Positions 36,501 to 46,112 of a DNA stretch of 64,000 bases are shown piece by piece. The notes beneath the pieces were generated by a model. The model worked only from the letters and a program-made list of their open reading frames with translations, did no database searches and had not been told where the DNA came from. The stretch is from Azoamicus viridis (lineage in GTDB: Bacteria > Pseudomonadota > Gammaproteobacteria > UBA6186 > Azoamicaceae), in NCBI GenBank assembly GCA_043390165.1, contig DAWERM010000001.1, positions 248,001 to 312,000 on the forward strand, written 5' to 3'. A program made the translations under genes and the position numbers. Position 1 is the stretch's first letter. Each line of letters opens with the position of its first letter.

Positions 36501-36528
36501 ATCAGCTGGAATTAAAATTCCAGCTGAT
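36501..36528 (+). terminator. perfect 13-bp inverted repeat after csrA (possible terminator or mRNA-end hairpin)
   Basis: ATCAGCTGGAATT, a two-base centre, and AATTCCAGCTGAT form a perfect hairpin beginning 6 bases after the csrA stop. The stem is much more G+C-rich than surrounding DNA. It is not followed by a clear T tract on the + strand (AAACTATTATAA), so it is not a textbook intrinsic terminator; it may protect the 3' end of the alaS-csrA message or act with Rho. Confidence 0.5.
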
Positions 36529-36555
36529 AAACTATTATAAAAAATACAATTTACA

Positions 36556-37518
36556 ATGGAAAGTAATCTTAAAAAATACGATTGCAACATAGCACAAATA
36601 GGTTGTGGTGCATGGGGAAAAAATCTAATACGTAACTTCTACAATTTAAAATCACTAAAATATATATACGACATTGACAAAAGCAAAGTACAACTTATAA
36701 AAGAAAAATACAATATACAGTATTTAGATTTAAATGCTATATTAAATGACATAAACATAAAAGGTGTAGTAATAGCATCTCCAATAAACACTCATTTCAA
36801 ACTAGCAAAATTAGCATTAAAAAAAAATAAAGACGTATTTATAGAAAAACCTATTGCAATGAATGTTAGAGAAGCACAAATTTTAAAGAAAATATCTGAA
36901 AAAAATAATAAAATAATAATGGTAGGACATATATTACAATACCATCCAGTTTTTATAAAGCTTAAAAAAATATTACGACATAAAAACATTGGGACAATAA
37001 AAGAAATATACTGCTCTAGACTAAATAATCTAATTAAAAATCCTACAAATAGTATATTACTAGATTACGCCCCACACGACATAAGCGCTGCTTTAGAATT
37101 AGCAAAAAGCGAACCATATAAAATAGATGCAATTTGTAAAAAATTTATAGAATATAAAGAAATAGATGTGTCTATAAATATAAAATTCAAAAATAATATA
37201 AATTGTAAAATAAATTTATCATGGACAAATGAAACGAAAAAGCAAGAAATAAAAATAGTAACAAACAAAAACATAATAATTTTTGATGACACTTTAAATT
37301 GGGAAAACAAATTAACCATCTATACCAACACAGAAATACATAAAATCACTGTAAAAAAAAAAGAACCATTACTTAATGAATGTGAATATTTCTTAGCATG
37401 TGTAAAAAACAGAAAGCAGCCACTATCTAACTGTCAAGAAAGTATAAAAATAATGAAAATTATAGAATCAATAAAAAAAATCATTAATAAACAAACTTAC
37501 AATCTAAAACTTCTTTAA
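36556..37518 (+). CDS. Gfo/Idh/MocA family NAD(P)-dependent oxidoreductase
   Basis: 320 residues. The N-terminal Rossmann fold has the cofactor motif IAQIGCGAWGKNLIRNF. The strands VVIASPINTHF and VFIEKPIAMNVREA (the EKP motif) are diagnostic of the family, and the C-terminal alpha/beta domain includes LLDYAPHDISAALEL with the usual catalytic His. Such enzymes oxidise sugars or sugar nucleotides; relatives include UDP-GlcNAc 3-dehydrogenases (WlbA, GnnA) used in surface-glycan or lipid A synthesis. The substrate cannot be told from sequence. Its end overlaps the 3' end of dnaE by 35 bases. Confidence 0.85.
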   Translation: MESNLKKYDCNIAQIGCGAWGKNLIRNFYNLKSLKYIYDIDKSKVQLIKEKYNIQYLDLNAILNDINIKGVVIASPINTHFKLAKLALKKNKDVFIEKPIAMNVREAQILKKISEKNNKIIMVGHILQYHPVFIKLKKILRHKNIGTIKEIYCSRLNNLIKNPTNSILLDYAPHDISAALELAKSEPYKIDAICKKFIEYKEIDVSINIKFKNNINCKINLSWTNETKKQEIKIVTNKNIIIFDDTLNWENKLTIYTNTEIHKITVKKKEPLLNECEYFLACVKNRKQPLSNCQESIKIMKIIESIKKIINKQTYNLKLL

Positions 37519-40500
37519 ATCTTAAAATACTAGTTAATAAATAATCACTAGGATAAATACATAAATTATCATCTAAAAAAATCTGCTTGTAAACATTATT
37601 ACGTTTACTTTTAAACATTAAAAGACATCTTCCATATGAAAAATCATCGCATAAATTCTTAGAAATAAAGCTAAGCAATATATCAGAAATAAAATTACTA
37701 TTTAAAGTTATTTCTAAAAATTTAGCAAAACTCACCCTAAAACTACGAAAACTTCTAACTAAAAATGCATAAAACTTATTATTATCAATATAACAATAAA
37801 AACCAATTAACTCATCACCTTTCAATAATTTTCTATTTTTTTCATATAAAATATAAGAAATTATAATTTCTTCCTTAAACCTATAATTAAAAATATTTAC
37901 CAGTACAAATTTTAATTTAAATAATTTTATAAATTTAATTTTTGACACAAATCCAAATAACATCTCTCCAAAATTTCTATTAAAATCTACAATATTTAAA
38001 ACACGCATACTACTAATATCAGTCTTATAAAATTCTACCGGATTACAAGAAATAAACTCTCCTAACAATTGTTTCTCTAATCTAAGATCAAAAATCTTAA
38101 AATAATCATTAATAATATATATATTTTTTCTTTTCAAATCATAGTTAGAAAACAAACTAGTTTGTTTAAGCTTTTCATAATCAAATCTCTTTGAAAAGCT
38201 AAAAATTTTTTTTACAACATCCATCATATCCAATTTAGAAAGAAAAAAATTATTAAAACACCCAGAATAAATCAAAGAATTTAAAACTTTTTTTGTAAAC
38301 TTCTTTAAATCTACTCTATCTAAAAAATCAAAAAACCCTCTAAAACAACCATATCTACTTCTATTTTCCATAATATCCGCTACAATTGATTCTCCTAAAC
38401 ATTTAATAGCTCCAAACCCATACAGAATTCCACATTGATGCCAAATAGAAAAACAATTAAAACTTCTATTTAAATCAGGACCATATAATTTTATACCAAA
38501 ATTTCTACACTCTCTTATATAAAACACCAACTTGTCAACATCCCTCATATCAGAAGATAATAGCGCCGTCATAAAAAATATAATATAATTGGATTTTAAC
38601 CATGCTGTCTGATATGATAATAAAGCATATCCAACAGAATGCGACTTATTAAATCCATACCCAGCAAATTTTTCTATTAAATGAAATATATTCTTTGAAG
38701 TTTTTGAATCAACACCATTTTTTAAAGCTCCATCTACAAATTTCGTAAAATGACCTGACATTTCAGTAGATTTTTTCTTACTCATAGCAATTCTAAGAAG
38801 ATCAGCAGAAGCTAGATTATATCCAGACAAATTCTGTGCTATCTGCATAACTTGCTCTTGATAAACAATAACGCCGTAAGTCTCTTTTAGAATAGCCTCT
38901 AATTTAAAATGAATATAATTAATTCTTTCTCTTCCTAACTTTCTATTTATAAAATCATCAAGCATACCAGACTGTAATGGGCCAGGACGATACAATGCAA
39001 CTAAAGCAACAATATCTTCAAAAGATTCAGGCAATAACCGTCTTACTATATTTTTTATACCTTTAGATTCCAATTGAAAAACACCAATTGTATTTGACCT
39101 TTGTAATAAAAAATAAGTACCAATATCTTTTAAAGATACGAAATTTATATTAAAAAGTTTATCTTCTATAAAATTTTTATAAGAATTTAAACAACTTATT
39201 ATACTATCAACTATAGTTAAAGTTTTTAAACCAAGAAAATCAAATTTTATTAAACCAAACTTTTCTAAATCATCTTTATCAAATTGCGTAACAGATAATT
39301 GATCTATATGACTGTAATATAATGGAATATAATTAACCAAACTAGATGGAGATATTACTATTCCTCCTGCATGTTTTCCTATATTCTTAACAAGCCCTTC
39401 AAGCTTTAAACTCAAATCGATAATTGTTTTTACTTCATGACTTTGTCTATATTCAACTTTTAAATAATAATTATTTTCAACTTCGTAATTTAAAGATACA
39501 TTTATATCATTAGATATTAATTTAGCTATTCTATCCACAAAACCATATGGATATCCCAATATTCTTCCAACATCTCTTACAACAGACTTTGTTGTCATAG
39601 ATCCAAAAGTTATAATTTGAGCCACAGACGATATATTATAAATATTAAAAACATATTCCATAATAAAATCCCTACCTTCTATGCAAAAATCAATATCAAA
39701 ATCTGGACTAGATAATCTTTCTTTGTTTAAAAATCTTTCAAACAATAAACTATATTTGATAGGATCTATATTTGTTATATACAAAGAATATGCCACCAAT
39801 GACCCACCACCAGATCCTCTGCTAGGCCCAACTAATATATCATTATTTTTAGCAAAATTAATAAAATCATGAGTAATTAAAAAATAATTAATAAAATTCA
39901 AATGACTTATAACATCAAGCTCAGACTTTAATCTTGGCAAATAAATATCTCTAACACAAATATCATTTAAATCTAATCTATCAATTAAGCCTCTTAATGA
40001 CAGCTTTGCTAAATATTCTTCTGGAAGTAAATTATTCTTTAAATGAAATTTAGGCAAATTACCATGATCAAAATCAAAAACTAAATTGCATCGCTTAGAA
40101 ATTTCAACACTATTTTCTAAAGCTTCAGGAATATCCTTAAAAAGACATATCATTTCCTTATCAAATTTAAAATAATTACTAGAAAAATCTCTTTCAATCT
40201 TTTTTTGTTCTATAACTCCTTCTTTCCCTCTCAAAAAATCTAAATTAGATACAGCAACTTTAGACTTATAAAAATAATAATCAGACTTATGTAAATAACA
40301 AACCTCATTTGTTGCTACCAAAAAAACAGAATTTTTCTTAAAAAAATCTAATAACAAACAAAAATATTCATTCTCAAAATCTAGATTAGATCTAGTTAAA
40401 GATAAATAATAACTATTAGGAAAAACATCTTCCCAAAATTTTAACAATCTACTAGCTCGAAAAAAATTGTTATCCAATAAACACCGACCTATATCACTAT

Positions 40501-40897
40501 TAATCGATAAACCTATTGCTATCAAACCATTAGATAAACTTACCAACCATTTTTTCTTAACAATCGGAATATTTCCAGAAATGTTTTCTAAATAAGATTT
40601 TGAAACTAACCTAATTAAATTCCTATACCCAATCAAATCCTTACACAATAAAACAACTCTACTATAAATATATACGTCATCTTCAACAAAAACTTCACAT
40701 CCTAATACAGGTTTTATTCCAAACTTCAAACACTCCTTATAAAATTTAAACGAAGAAAACATATTAGAACATTCAGTTAAAGATAAAGCAGAAATATTAT
40801 TTTTTAATGCAAATTGAATGTAATCATAAATTTTCAAAATACCATATTCAAAAGAATATTCACTGTGAACATGAAGATTAAAATATTTATATAACAT
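37484..40897 (-). CDS. dnaE: DNA polymerase III subunit alpha
   Basis: 1137 residues (E. coli 1160). An N-terminal PHP domain begins FNLHVHSEYSFEYGIL; the metal site is eroded (LTECSN where active PHP domains have LTDHGN). The C-family polymerase core follows with GSGGGSLVAYSL, the catalytic aspartates in PDFDIDFC and KFDFLGLKTL, and the fingers region RPGPLQSGM. It is the replicative polymerase. The C-terminal OB and tau-binding regions are present but diverged. Proofreading must come from a separate epsilon subunit, not seen here. It overlaps zapE by 11 bases. Confidence 0.97.
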   Translation of the reverse strand: MLYKYFNLHVHSEYSFEYGILKIYDYIQFALKNNISALSLTECSNMFSSFKFYKECLKFGIKPVLGCEVFVEDDVYIYSRVVLLCKDLIGYRNLIRLVSKSYLENISGNIPIVKKKWLVSLSNGLIAIGLSINSDIGRCLLDNNFFRASRLLKFWEDVFPNSYYLSLTRSNLDFENEYFCLLLDFFKKNSVFLVATNEVCYLHKSDYYFYKSKVAVSNLDFLRGKEGVIEQKKIERDFSSNYFKFDKEMICLFKDIPEALENSVEISKRCNLVFDFDHGNLPKFHLKNNLLPEEYLAKLSLRGLIDRLDLNDICVRDIYLPRLKSELDVISHLNFINYFLITHDFINFAKNNDILVGPSRGSGGGSLVAYSLYITNIDPIKYSLLFERFLNKERLSSPDFDIDFCIEGRDFIMEYVFNIYNISSVAQIITFGSMTTKSVVRDVGRILGYPYGFVDRIAKLISNDINVSLNYEVENNYYLKVEYRQSHEVKTIIDLSLKLEGLVKNIGKHAGGIVISPSSLVNYIPLYYSHIDQLSVTQFDKDDLEKFGLIKFDFLGLKTLTIVDSIISCLNSYKNFIEDKLFNINFVSLKDIGTYFLLQRSNTIGVFQLESKGIKNIVRRLLPESFEDIVALVALYRPGPLQSGMLDDFINRKLGRERINYIHFKLEAILKETYGVIVYQEQVMQIAQNLSGYNLASADLLRIAMSKKKSTEMSGHFTKFVDGALKNGVDSKTSKNIFHLIEKFAGYGFNKSHSVGYALLSYQTAWLKSNYIIFFMTALLSSDMRDVDKLVFYIRECRNFGIKLYGPDLNRSFNCFSIWHQCGILYGFGAIKCLGESIVADIMENRSRYGCFRGFFDFLDRVDLKKFTKKVLNSLIYSGCFNNFFLSKLDMMDVVKKIFSFSKRFDYEKLKQTSLFSNYDLKRKNIYIINDYFKIFDLRLEKQLLGEFISCNPVEFYKTDISSMRVLNIVDFNRNFGEMLFGFVSKIKFIKLFKLKFVLVNIFNYRFKEEIIISYILYEKNRKLLKGDELIGFYCYIDNNKFYAFLVRSFRSFRVSFAKFLEITLNSNFISDILLSFISKNLCDDFSYGRCLLMFKSKRNNVYKQIFLDDNLCIYPSDYLLTSILRFKEVLDCKFVY

Positions 40898-41990
40898 ATC
40901 TATCAGAATCTTTCAAATATTCCTTTGTTCCCATTTCTTTTATCCTACTAATTGTACGTTTAAAATCAAAATTTAAACCTCCACCCAAATATAAAAAATC
41001 AACATTACTCGCTGCTGTAATAATCAATTTTATTTTCCTATCATAAAATTCATCTACTAACGATATAAATCTTCTAACTTTGTCATCATCATTATGACTA
41101 AGAAAATTTATACAACTAATAAAAACAGTGTTAAATACAGAAGCCAGCTCTATATAATCCAAATGACATCGTCCATGTCCACAAATAATATTAAAATCAA
41201 ACCAAACAACAGATCCAGAAACATAAACAGATAAAATTTTTCTACCCAAAATTTCTACATTCACATTTCGTAAAGAAGGTATAGTACAAAGCTTAAAAAA
41301 CAATTTTCTAACTAACTTAAACGAACTAAAAACTAATGGGAAAATATAAACGCTCTCGCTATCCAAATTTCTTAATCTATAATCCCTATTTCCAAGCATA
41401 CCTATAACCTCCAAATTCTCTTCCATTAAAAAAATAGCTGGTAAAAACTTTTGTCTTTGCAATCCATTCAAATACAATTTATTAGGAATAACATTAGAAG
41501 TAAGTAAAAATATAATTTTATATTCAATAAACAAATAATTAAATAATTTAGCTAAAATCATTGCATCTCCAATATCTTTTACAAAAAATTCATCTAAACA
41601 TATAACAACATATTTTTTATAAAACATTTTAGCTACCATTTTTAATGGATCCTTTACACCAGAAAACTCCTTAAGTTTTTCATGAATTAATTTCATAAAA
41701 TGATGAAAATGCAATCTTAATTTATTTTTAATTGGTAATAGATGATAAAATAAATCTACTAAATAAGTTTTTCCTATACCAACATCTCCCCAAATATACA
41801 TACCTAAATAATCTTTTTTTCTCAAAAAATTAAAAACGTTTAAAGAAAAAATATCACTTTTTAAACTACCTTCCAAAATAATCCTATCAAATAAAACATC
41901 AAGCTTTTCTACAATAACAGCTTGCTCTGAATCATAAATAATCTTACTTGAAAGCACATCAAAATTATATTTATCAATAAGTTTTGACAT
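40887..41990 (-). CDS. zapE: ZapE/AFG1-like ATPase (cell-division associated)
   Basis: About 367 residues. Walker A is in MYIWGDVGIGKTYLVDLFY, followed by the family segment LRLHFHHFMKLIHEKL, Walker B VVICLDEFFVKDIGDAMIL and LLTSNVIPNKLYLNGLQRQKFLPAI. This is the AFG1/ZapE family. In E. coli ZapE destabilises FtsZ polymers during constriction; mitochondrial AFG1 helps in membrane-protein quality control. I use the ATG at 41990; a GTG one codon upstream is possible. It overlaps dnaE by 11 bases and follows mutS by about 55. Confidence 0.93.
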   Translation of the reverse strand: MSKLIDKYNFDVLSSKIIYDSEQAVIVEKLDVLFDRIILEGSLKSDIFSLNVFNFLRKKDYLGMYIWGDVGIGKTYLVDLFYHLLPIKNKLRLHFHHFMKLIHEKLKEFSGVKDPLKMVAKMFYKKYVVICLDEFFVKDIGDAMILAKLFNYLFIEYKIIFLLTSNVIPNKLYLNGLQRQKFLPAIFLMEENLEVIGMLGNRDYRLRNLDSESVYIFPLVFSSFKLVRKLFFKLCTIPSLRNVNVEILGRKILSVYVSGSVVWFDFNIICGHGRCHLDYIELASVFNTVFISCINFLSHNDDDKVRRFISLVDEFYDRKIKLIITAASNVDFLYLGGGLNFDFKRTISRIKEMGTKEYLKDSDRYVI

Positions 41991-42045
41991 CACAAAAACT
42001 CACTTTAAAAAAAAACAAAACATACAAAATATTAGACAAAACAAT

Positions 42046-44577
42046 TTACTTACCATCAATAATATCTTTCAATAAATGAATTTTATCAATCGCCTGCTTA
42101 AAAGATAAATCATTACAATCTATACATGAAATCAAATTAAAAATTTTTTTAAACTTAATTAAATCACAAGAATTAAGATCATTACAAATAATTTTCTTAT
42201 TCTTTATCTCAATTAACCTTTCATTAGCACTGCTTATAATATCATCTGGTAACCCAGCCATTTTTGCAACATTTAAACTATAACTTAAACTAGATACTCC
42301 ATGTTTAAACTTATATAAAAACACCAAGCTAGCATTATATTCTAATACAGCAAAATATATATTATCCACACATGTAAAACTATATGATAATTCAGATAAT
42401 TCATAAAAATGAGTAGAAACTAAAATATAAGGATTAATATTTTTAATCAAATAACTAATTATAGACCATGCTAAAGAAAGACCTTCTATAAATCCTGTAC
42501 CTCTACCAATCTCATCAATCAAAACAAAACTATTACTTGTGGAATTCTTTATTATAGCATCTATCTCTTTCATCTCTAACATAAAAGTAGAAGTAGAATT
42601 AGCTAAATCATCACAAGAACCTATTCTAGTAAAAATCTTATCTATAAATCCAATCTTAGCCCTTAAAGCAGGAACATGAGAACCTATGTGAGCTAATAAA
42701 ATTATTATAGCAGTCTGACGCATATATGTAGACTTCCCTCCCATATTAGCACCTGTAATAATTAATACTTTCTTGCCTGGGGTTAACAAACAATCATTAG
42801 GTATAAAACTGCTATTAAACACCTCTATAACAGGATGCCTACCAGATTCTATCTCTAAAATACTATCTAAAACTAATGACGGTTCACACCAGTTATTAAT
42901 ATTTGAATTTTTAGCAAACGACTGAATAACATCTAAAATAGAAACATCTTCCGATATCTTTTGTAAAGAAATCATATTTTCTTTTATCTTTAATAAAATA
43001 GAATTATAAATAGCCTTTTCTCTATTAAAAACATTAATTTTAGAATTAAAAACATTTTTTTCTAATACTTTCAACTCATCTGTAATATATCTATTTTTAC
43101 TCACCAAAGACTTAATAAATTTGTAATTACAAGGTATATTAAAAGCTTTATTTTTACTAATTTCAATAAAATACTCATGATCATTATTACATTTAATTTT
43201 CAAAGAAGGTATACTACTATTCAATTTTTCAATATTTTCAAATTCTAATACAAACTTGCCTGTATAGCGATAAATACGCCTATACTCATCCAAATCAACA
43301 TCGTATCCATCTTTTATAACATTTCCATCTTTTATAGATGCAGCAGGATTATCAACTATAACATTAGAAATAAACTCAGACAAAAAAAAAGCACTATTAA
43401 TATCTGCAAATACAGTTTTCAAAACACCATCAGCACAAATAGTTTTTAATTGTTCTCTTATTAAAGGAATCTCTTTTAATGAAATTTCTAGCTTTTTTAA
43501 GTCTTGTGGCTTAACATTTTCAAAAACTATTCTACCTAAAATTCTTTCTATATCACTAATTCTCTTTAATGATTCATAAAACTTCAAATAATTCTGGTTT
43601 ATCTTTAAAGCTGATACAGACAACAATCTATTGTTAATTTCAAATCTTGATAAAATTGGACTATTAACCCACCTAATAAGAAGACGTCTACCCATAGAAG
43701 TTAAAGTAAAATCTATAGATGATAATAAAGTGCAATCATTTCCACCTCGTAAATTTTTAAATAATTCTAAATCTCTACGAGAATTTTTATCCAAATAAAG
43801 TAAATTACAAGAATCATAAATTTCAATTGTATTTAAATTACATAAATTGCAATTCTGAGTATATAAAACAAAATCTAACAAACATCCAGCTGATATAACT
43901 GACTGTCTAAACAAATTAGAATCAACCTTAATTAACTCTATCTTATTAAAACACTTACTTAAAATATCAAGCGCAAACTTATAATTAAACTTGTCATTAC
44001 TTAAAATATGAATAAAAGAATTATTAGGCAACAAAGAAAAGTCTGTAAATTTATCAGAAACTAGTACTTCCACAGGACTAATCCTATCTAATTCATTTAA
44101 TAATTCAAATTTACTATTAACAGTATTTAAAAAAAAATAACCAGTTGTAATATCTATAACAGCTATTCCATACATGCCATTACAAAAAGATAATCCACAA
44201 ATAAAATTATTCTTACAATCAGTTAAATAATTTTCATCAACAACGGTACCAGGAGTTAAAATTCTAACAACTTTTCTTTCAATTAATCCATCTAATTTTG
44301 AATCGCTAATTTGTTCACAAATTGCAACTATTTTTTTATTTTTTATCAATTTTAATATATAATTATCAGCAAAACTAACAGGAAAACCACACATGGGAAT
44401 AGGATCATTTAAATATGTTCCACGACTTGTTAAAACTATATCTAATAATTCTGCTACTATCTTTGCATCATCATAAAAAAACTCATAAAAATCACCCATC
44501 CTAAATAGCAACAATTTATCTTTATGTTGATCTTTTATCCTAAAATATTGCTTCATAACAGGAGTATGCTCATTCAT
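42046..44577 (-). CDS. mutS: DNA mismatch repair protein MutS
   Basis: 843 residues (E. coli 853). The mismatch-wedge motif Phe-x-Glu is in RMGDFYEFFYDDAK. The ATPase domain has Walker A ITGANMGGKSTYMRQTA, then STFMLEMKEID, Walker B FVLIDEIGRGT and STHFYELSEL. All domains (mismatch-binding, connector, lever, clamp, ATPase) appear in order. Full-length MutS in a reduced symbiont genome is uncommon; MutL is not in the window. It diverges from nhaD across 104 bases. Confidence 0.97.
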   Translation of the reverse strand: MNEHTPVMKQYFRIKDQHKDKLLLFRMGDFYEFFYDDAKIVAELLDIVLTSRGTYLNDPIPMCGFPVSFADNYILKLIKNKKIVAICEQISDSKLDGLIERKVVRILTPGTVVDENYLTDCKNNFICGLSFCNGMYGIAVIDITTGYFFLNTVNSKFELLNELDRISPVEVLVSDKFTDFSLLPNNSFIHILSNDKFNYKFALDILSKCFNKIELIKVDSNLFRQSVISAGCLLDFVLYTQNCNLCNLNTIEIYDSCNLLYLDKNSRRDLELFKNLRGGNDCTLLSSIDFTLTSMGRRLLIRWVNSPILSRFEINNRLLSVSALKINQNYLKFYESLKRISDIERILGRIVFENVKPQDLKKLEISLKEIPLIREQLKTICADGVLKTVFADINSAFFLSEFISNVIVDNPAASIKDGNVIKDGYDVDLDEYRRIYRYTGKFVLEFENIEKLNSSIPSLKIKCNNDHEYFIEISKNKAFNIPCNYKFIKSLVSKNRYITDELKVLEKNVFNSKINVFNREKAIYNSILLKIKENMISLQKISEDVSILDVIQSFAKNSNINNWCEPSLVLDSILEIESGRHPVIEVFNSSFIPNDCLLTPGKKVLIITGANMGGKSTYMRQTAIIILLAHIGSHVPALRAKIGFIDKIFTRIGSCDDLANSTSTFMLEMKEIDAIIKNSTSNSFVLIDEIGRGTGFIEGLSLAWSIISYLIKNINPYILVSTHFYELSELSYSFTCVDNIYFAVLEYNASLVFLYKFKHGVSSLSYSLNVAKMAGLPDDIISSANERLIEIKNKKIICNDLNSCDLIKFKKIFNLISCIDCNDLSFKQAIDKIHLLKDIIDGK

Positions 44578-44681
44578 AAAAAAACACCAAACTACCTTCT
44601 ATTACCAAAGTTTTTTCTACAAAATATGTAATACAAAAAAACTTTCATATAAAATAAAAAACTAAAATAAAATAAGTAAAT

Positions 44682-46112
44682 ATGAAAAAAATAAATAATA
44701 TAAAAAGTATACTATTAATTGTAATAATTTCAACATTAATTCCAATTGCAATAATAACCACTTATAATTTATGCATATCAAATACATTAAAAAAATTACA
44801 ATCAATAATAAATAGCAATATTGTAAAACTCACTATAATAATATTCATAATAACATACACATTAATAATAATTGAAGAGTTTATAAAAATAAAAAAATCA
44901 GCTATAGCAATAATTTCATCAGGATTAATATGGACATTAATATCAATATCAACACCAATAAACAATGAAAGCTTTTCAATAAATAAAATAATAAAAAATA
45001 ACCTACTTATGTATTCAGAACTACTATTATTTTTAATAGTCGCTATTACATATATTAATTCATTGAAAGATAGAAATGTATTTAAAAAAATAAAATATTT
45101 AATAATAATAAAAAAATTAACTTACAAACAAATATATTTCATAACTGGTATTATCGCATTTTTTGTATCACCTATAGCGGACAACTTAACGACATCACTA
45201 ATATTCTGCTCTATAATAATTTCATTAGGAAAAAATAATGAAAAATTTATAAACTTAGGATGCATTAATATAATAATAGCTGCAAATGCAGGTGGAGTTT
45301 TTAGCCCATTCGGAGATATAACAACATTGATGATATGGCAAAGTAACCTATTAAAATTTGATTCATTTTTTAAAATTTTTTTACCATCAATGGTAAGTTT
45401 TTTAATACCATCATTAATAATGAGCTTTAATGTACAAAACGAAAATATAATACTTACTAAAAATAAAAAAGTTAAAACAAAAGTTGGAGCTATACAAATA
45501 ACAATTCTATTTTTCTTTACAATAATAATGTCTATGATATTCCAACATTATCTTAACATTCCAGCTGTAATAGGTATGCTTACTGGACTTGGATTGCTTC
45601 AACTCTACGAAAATCTACTCAAAAAAAAAATACCTACAAATAAATTCAATCTTTCGAAACAAATATCGAATATAGATTGGGATACATTAATATTTTTTTA
45701 CGGAATAATGCTATGTATAGAAGGCATATCTGCATTAGGACTTTTAAATGACTTATCATCATTAATATATACTAATCTCGGAAAAAACTTACCACCAAAT
45801 TATCAACAAACACCAGCAAATATTTTAATAGGACTAATATCATCAATTATAGATAATATCCCAATAGTATATGCCATATTATCTATGAAACCAACAATGA
45901 ACGAAGGACAATGGTTATTAGTAACATTAACATCAGGAATTGGTGGAAGTTTATTATCAATAGGGTCTGCATCAGGAGTTGCTGTAATGGGACAAGCAAA
46001 AGGAATTTACACATTTTTTTCACATCTAAAATGGAGTTGGGCTATTTTGTTAGGATATTCAATGGGAATAATTGTACATATTTATATAAATAAAAACATG
46101 TTCACCTCTTAA
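44682..46112 (+). CDS. nhaD: NhaD-type sodium/proton antiporter
   Basis: 476 residues and about 12-13 transmembrane helices. The NhaD signature IADNLTTSLIFC, then INIIIAANAGGVFSPFGDITTLMIWQ and the mirrored half-motif SSIIDNIPIVYAIL with SIGSASGVAVMGQ identify this ion-transporter-superfamily member. It exports Na+ in exchange for protons, linking to pH and sodium balance in the host cytoplasm. Its 3' end overlaps lpxD, on the opposite strand, by 11 bases. Complete. Confidence 0.95.
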   Translation: MKKINNIKSILLIVIISTLIPIAIITTYNLCISNTLKKLQSIINSNIVKLTIIIFIITYTLIIIEEFIKIKKSAIAIISSGLIWTLISISTPINNESFSINKIIKNNLLMYSELLLFLIVAITYINSLKDRNVFKKIKYLIIIKKLTYKQIYFITGIIAFFVSPIADNLTTSLIFCSIIISLGKNNEKFINLGCINIIIAANAGGVFSPFGDITTLMIWQSNLLKFDSFFKIFLPSMVSFLIPSLIMSFNVQNENIILTKNKKVKTKVGAIQITILFFFTIIMSMIFQHYLNIPAVIGMLTGLGLLQLYENLLKKKIPTNKFNLSKQISNIDWDTLIFFYGIMLCIEGISALGLLNDLSSLIYTNLGKNLPPNYQQTPANILIGLISSIIDNIPIVYAILSMKPTMNEGQWLLVTLTSGIGGSLLSIGSASGVAVMGQAKGIYTFFSHLKWSWAILLGYSMGIIVHIYINKNMFTS

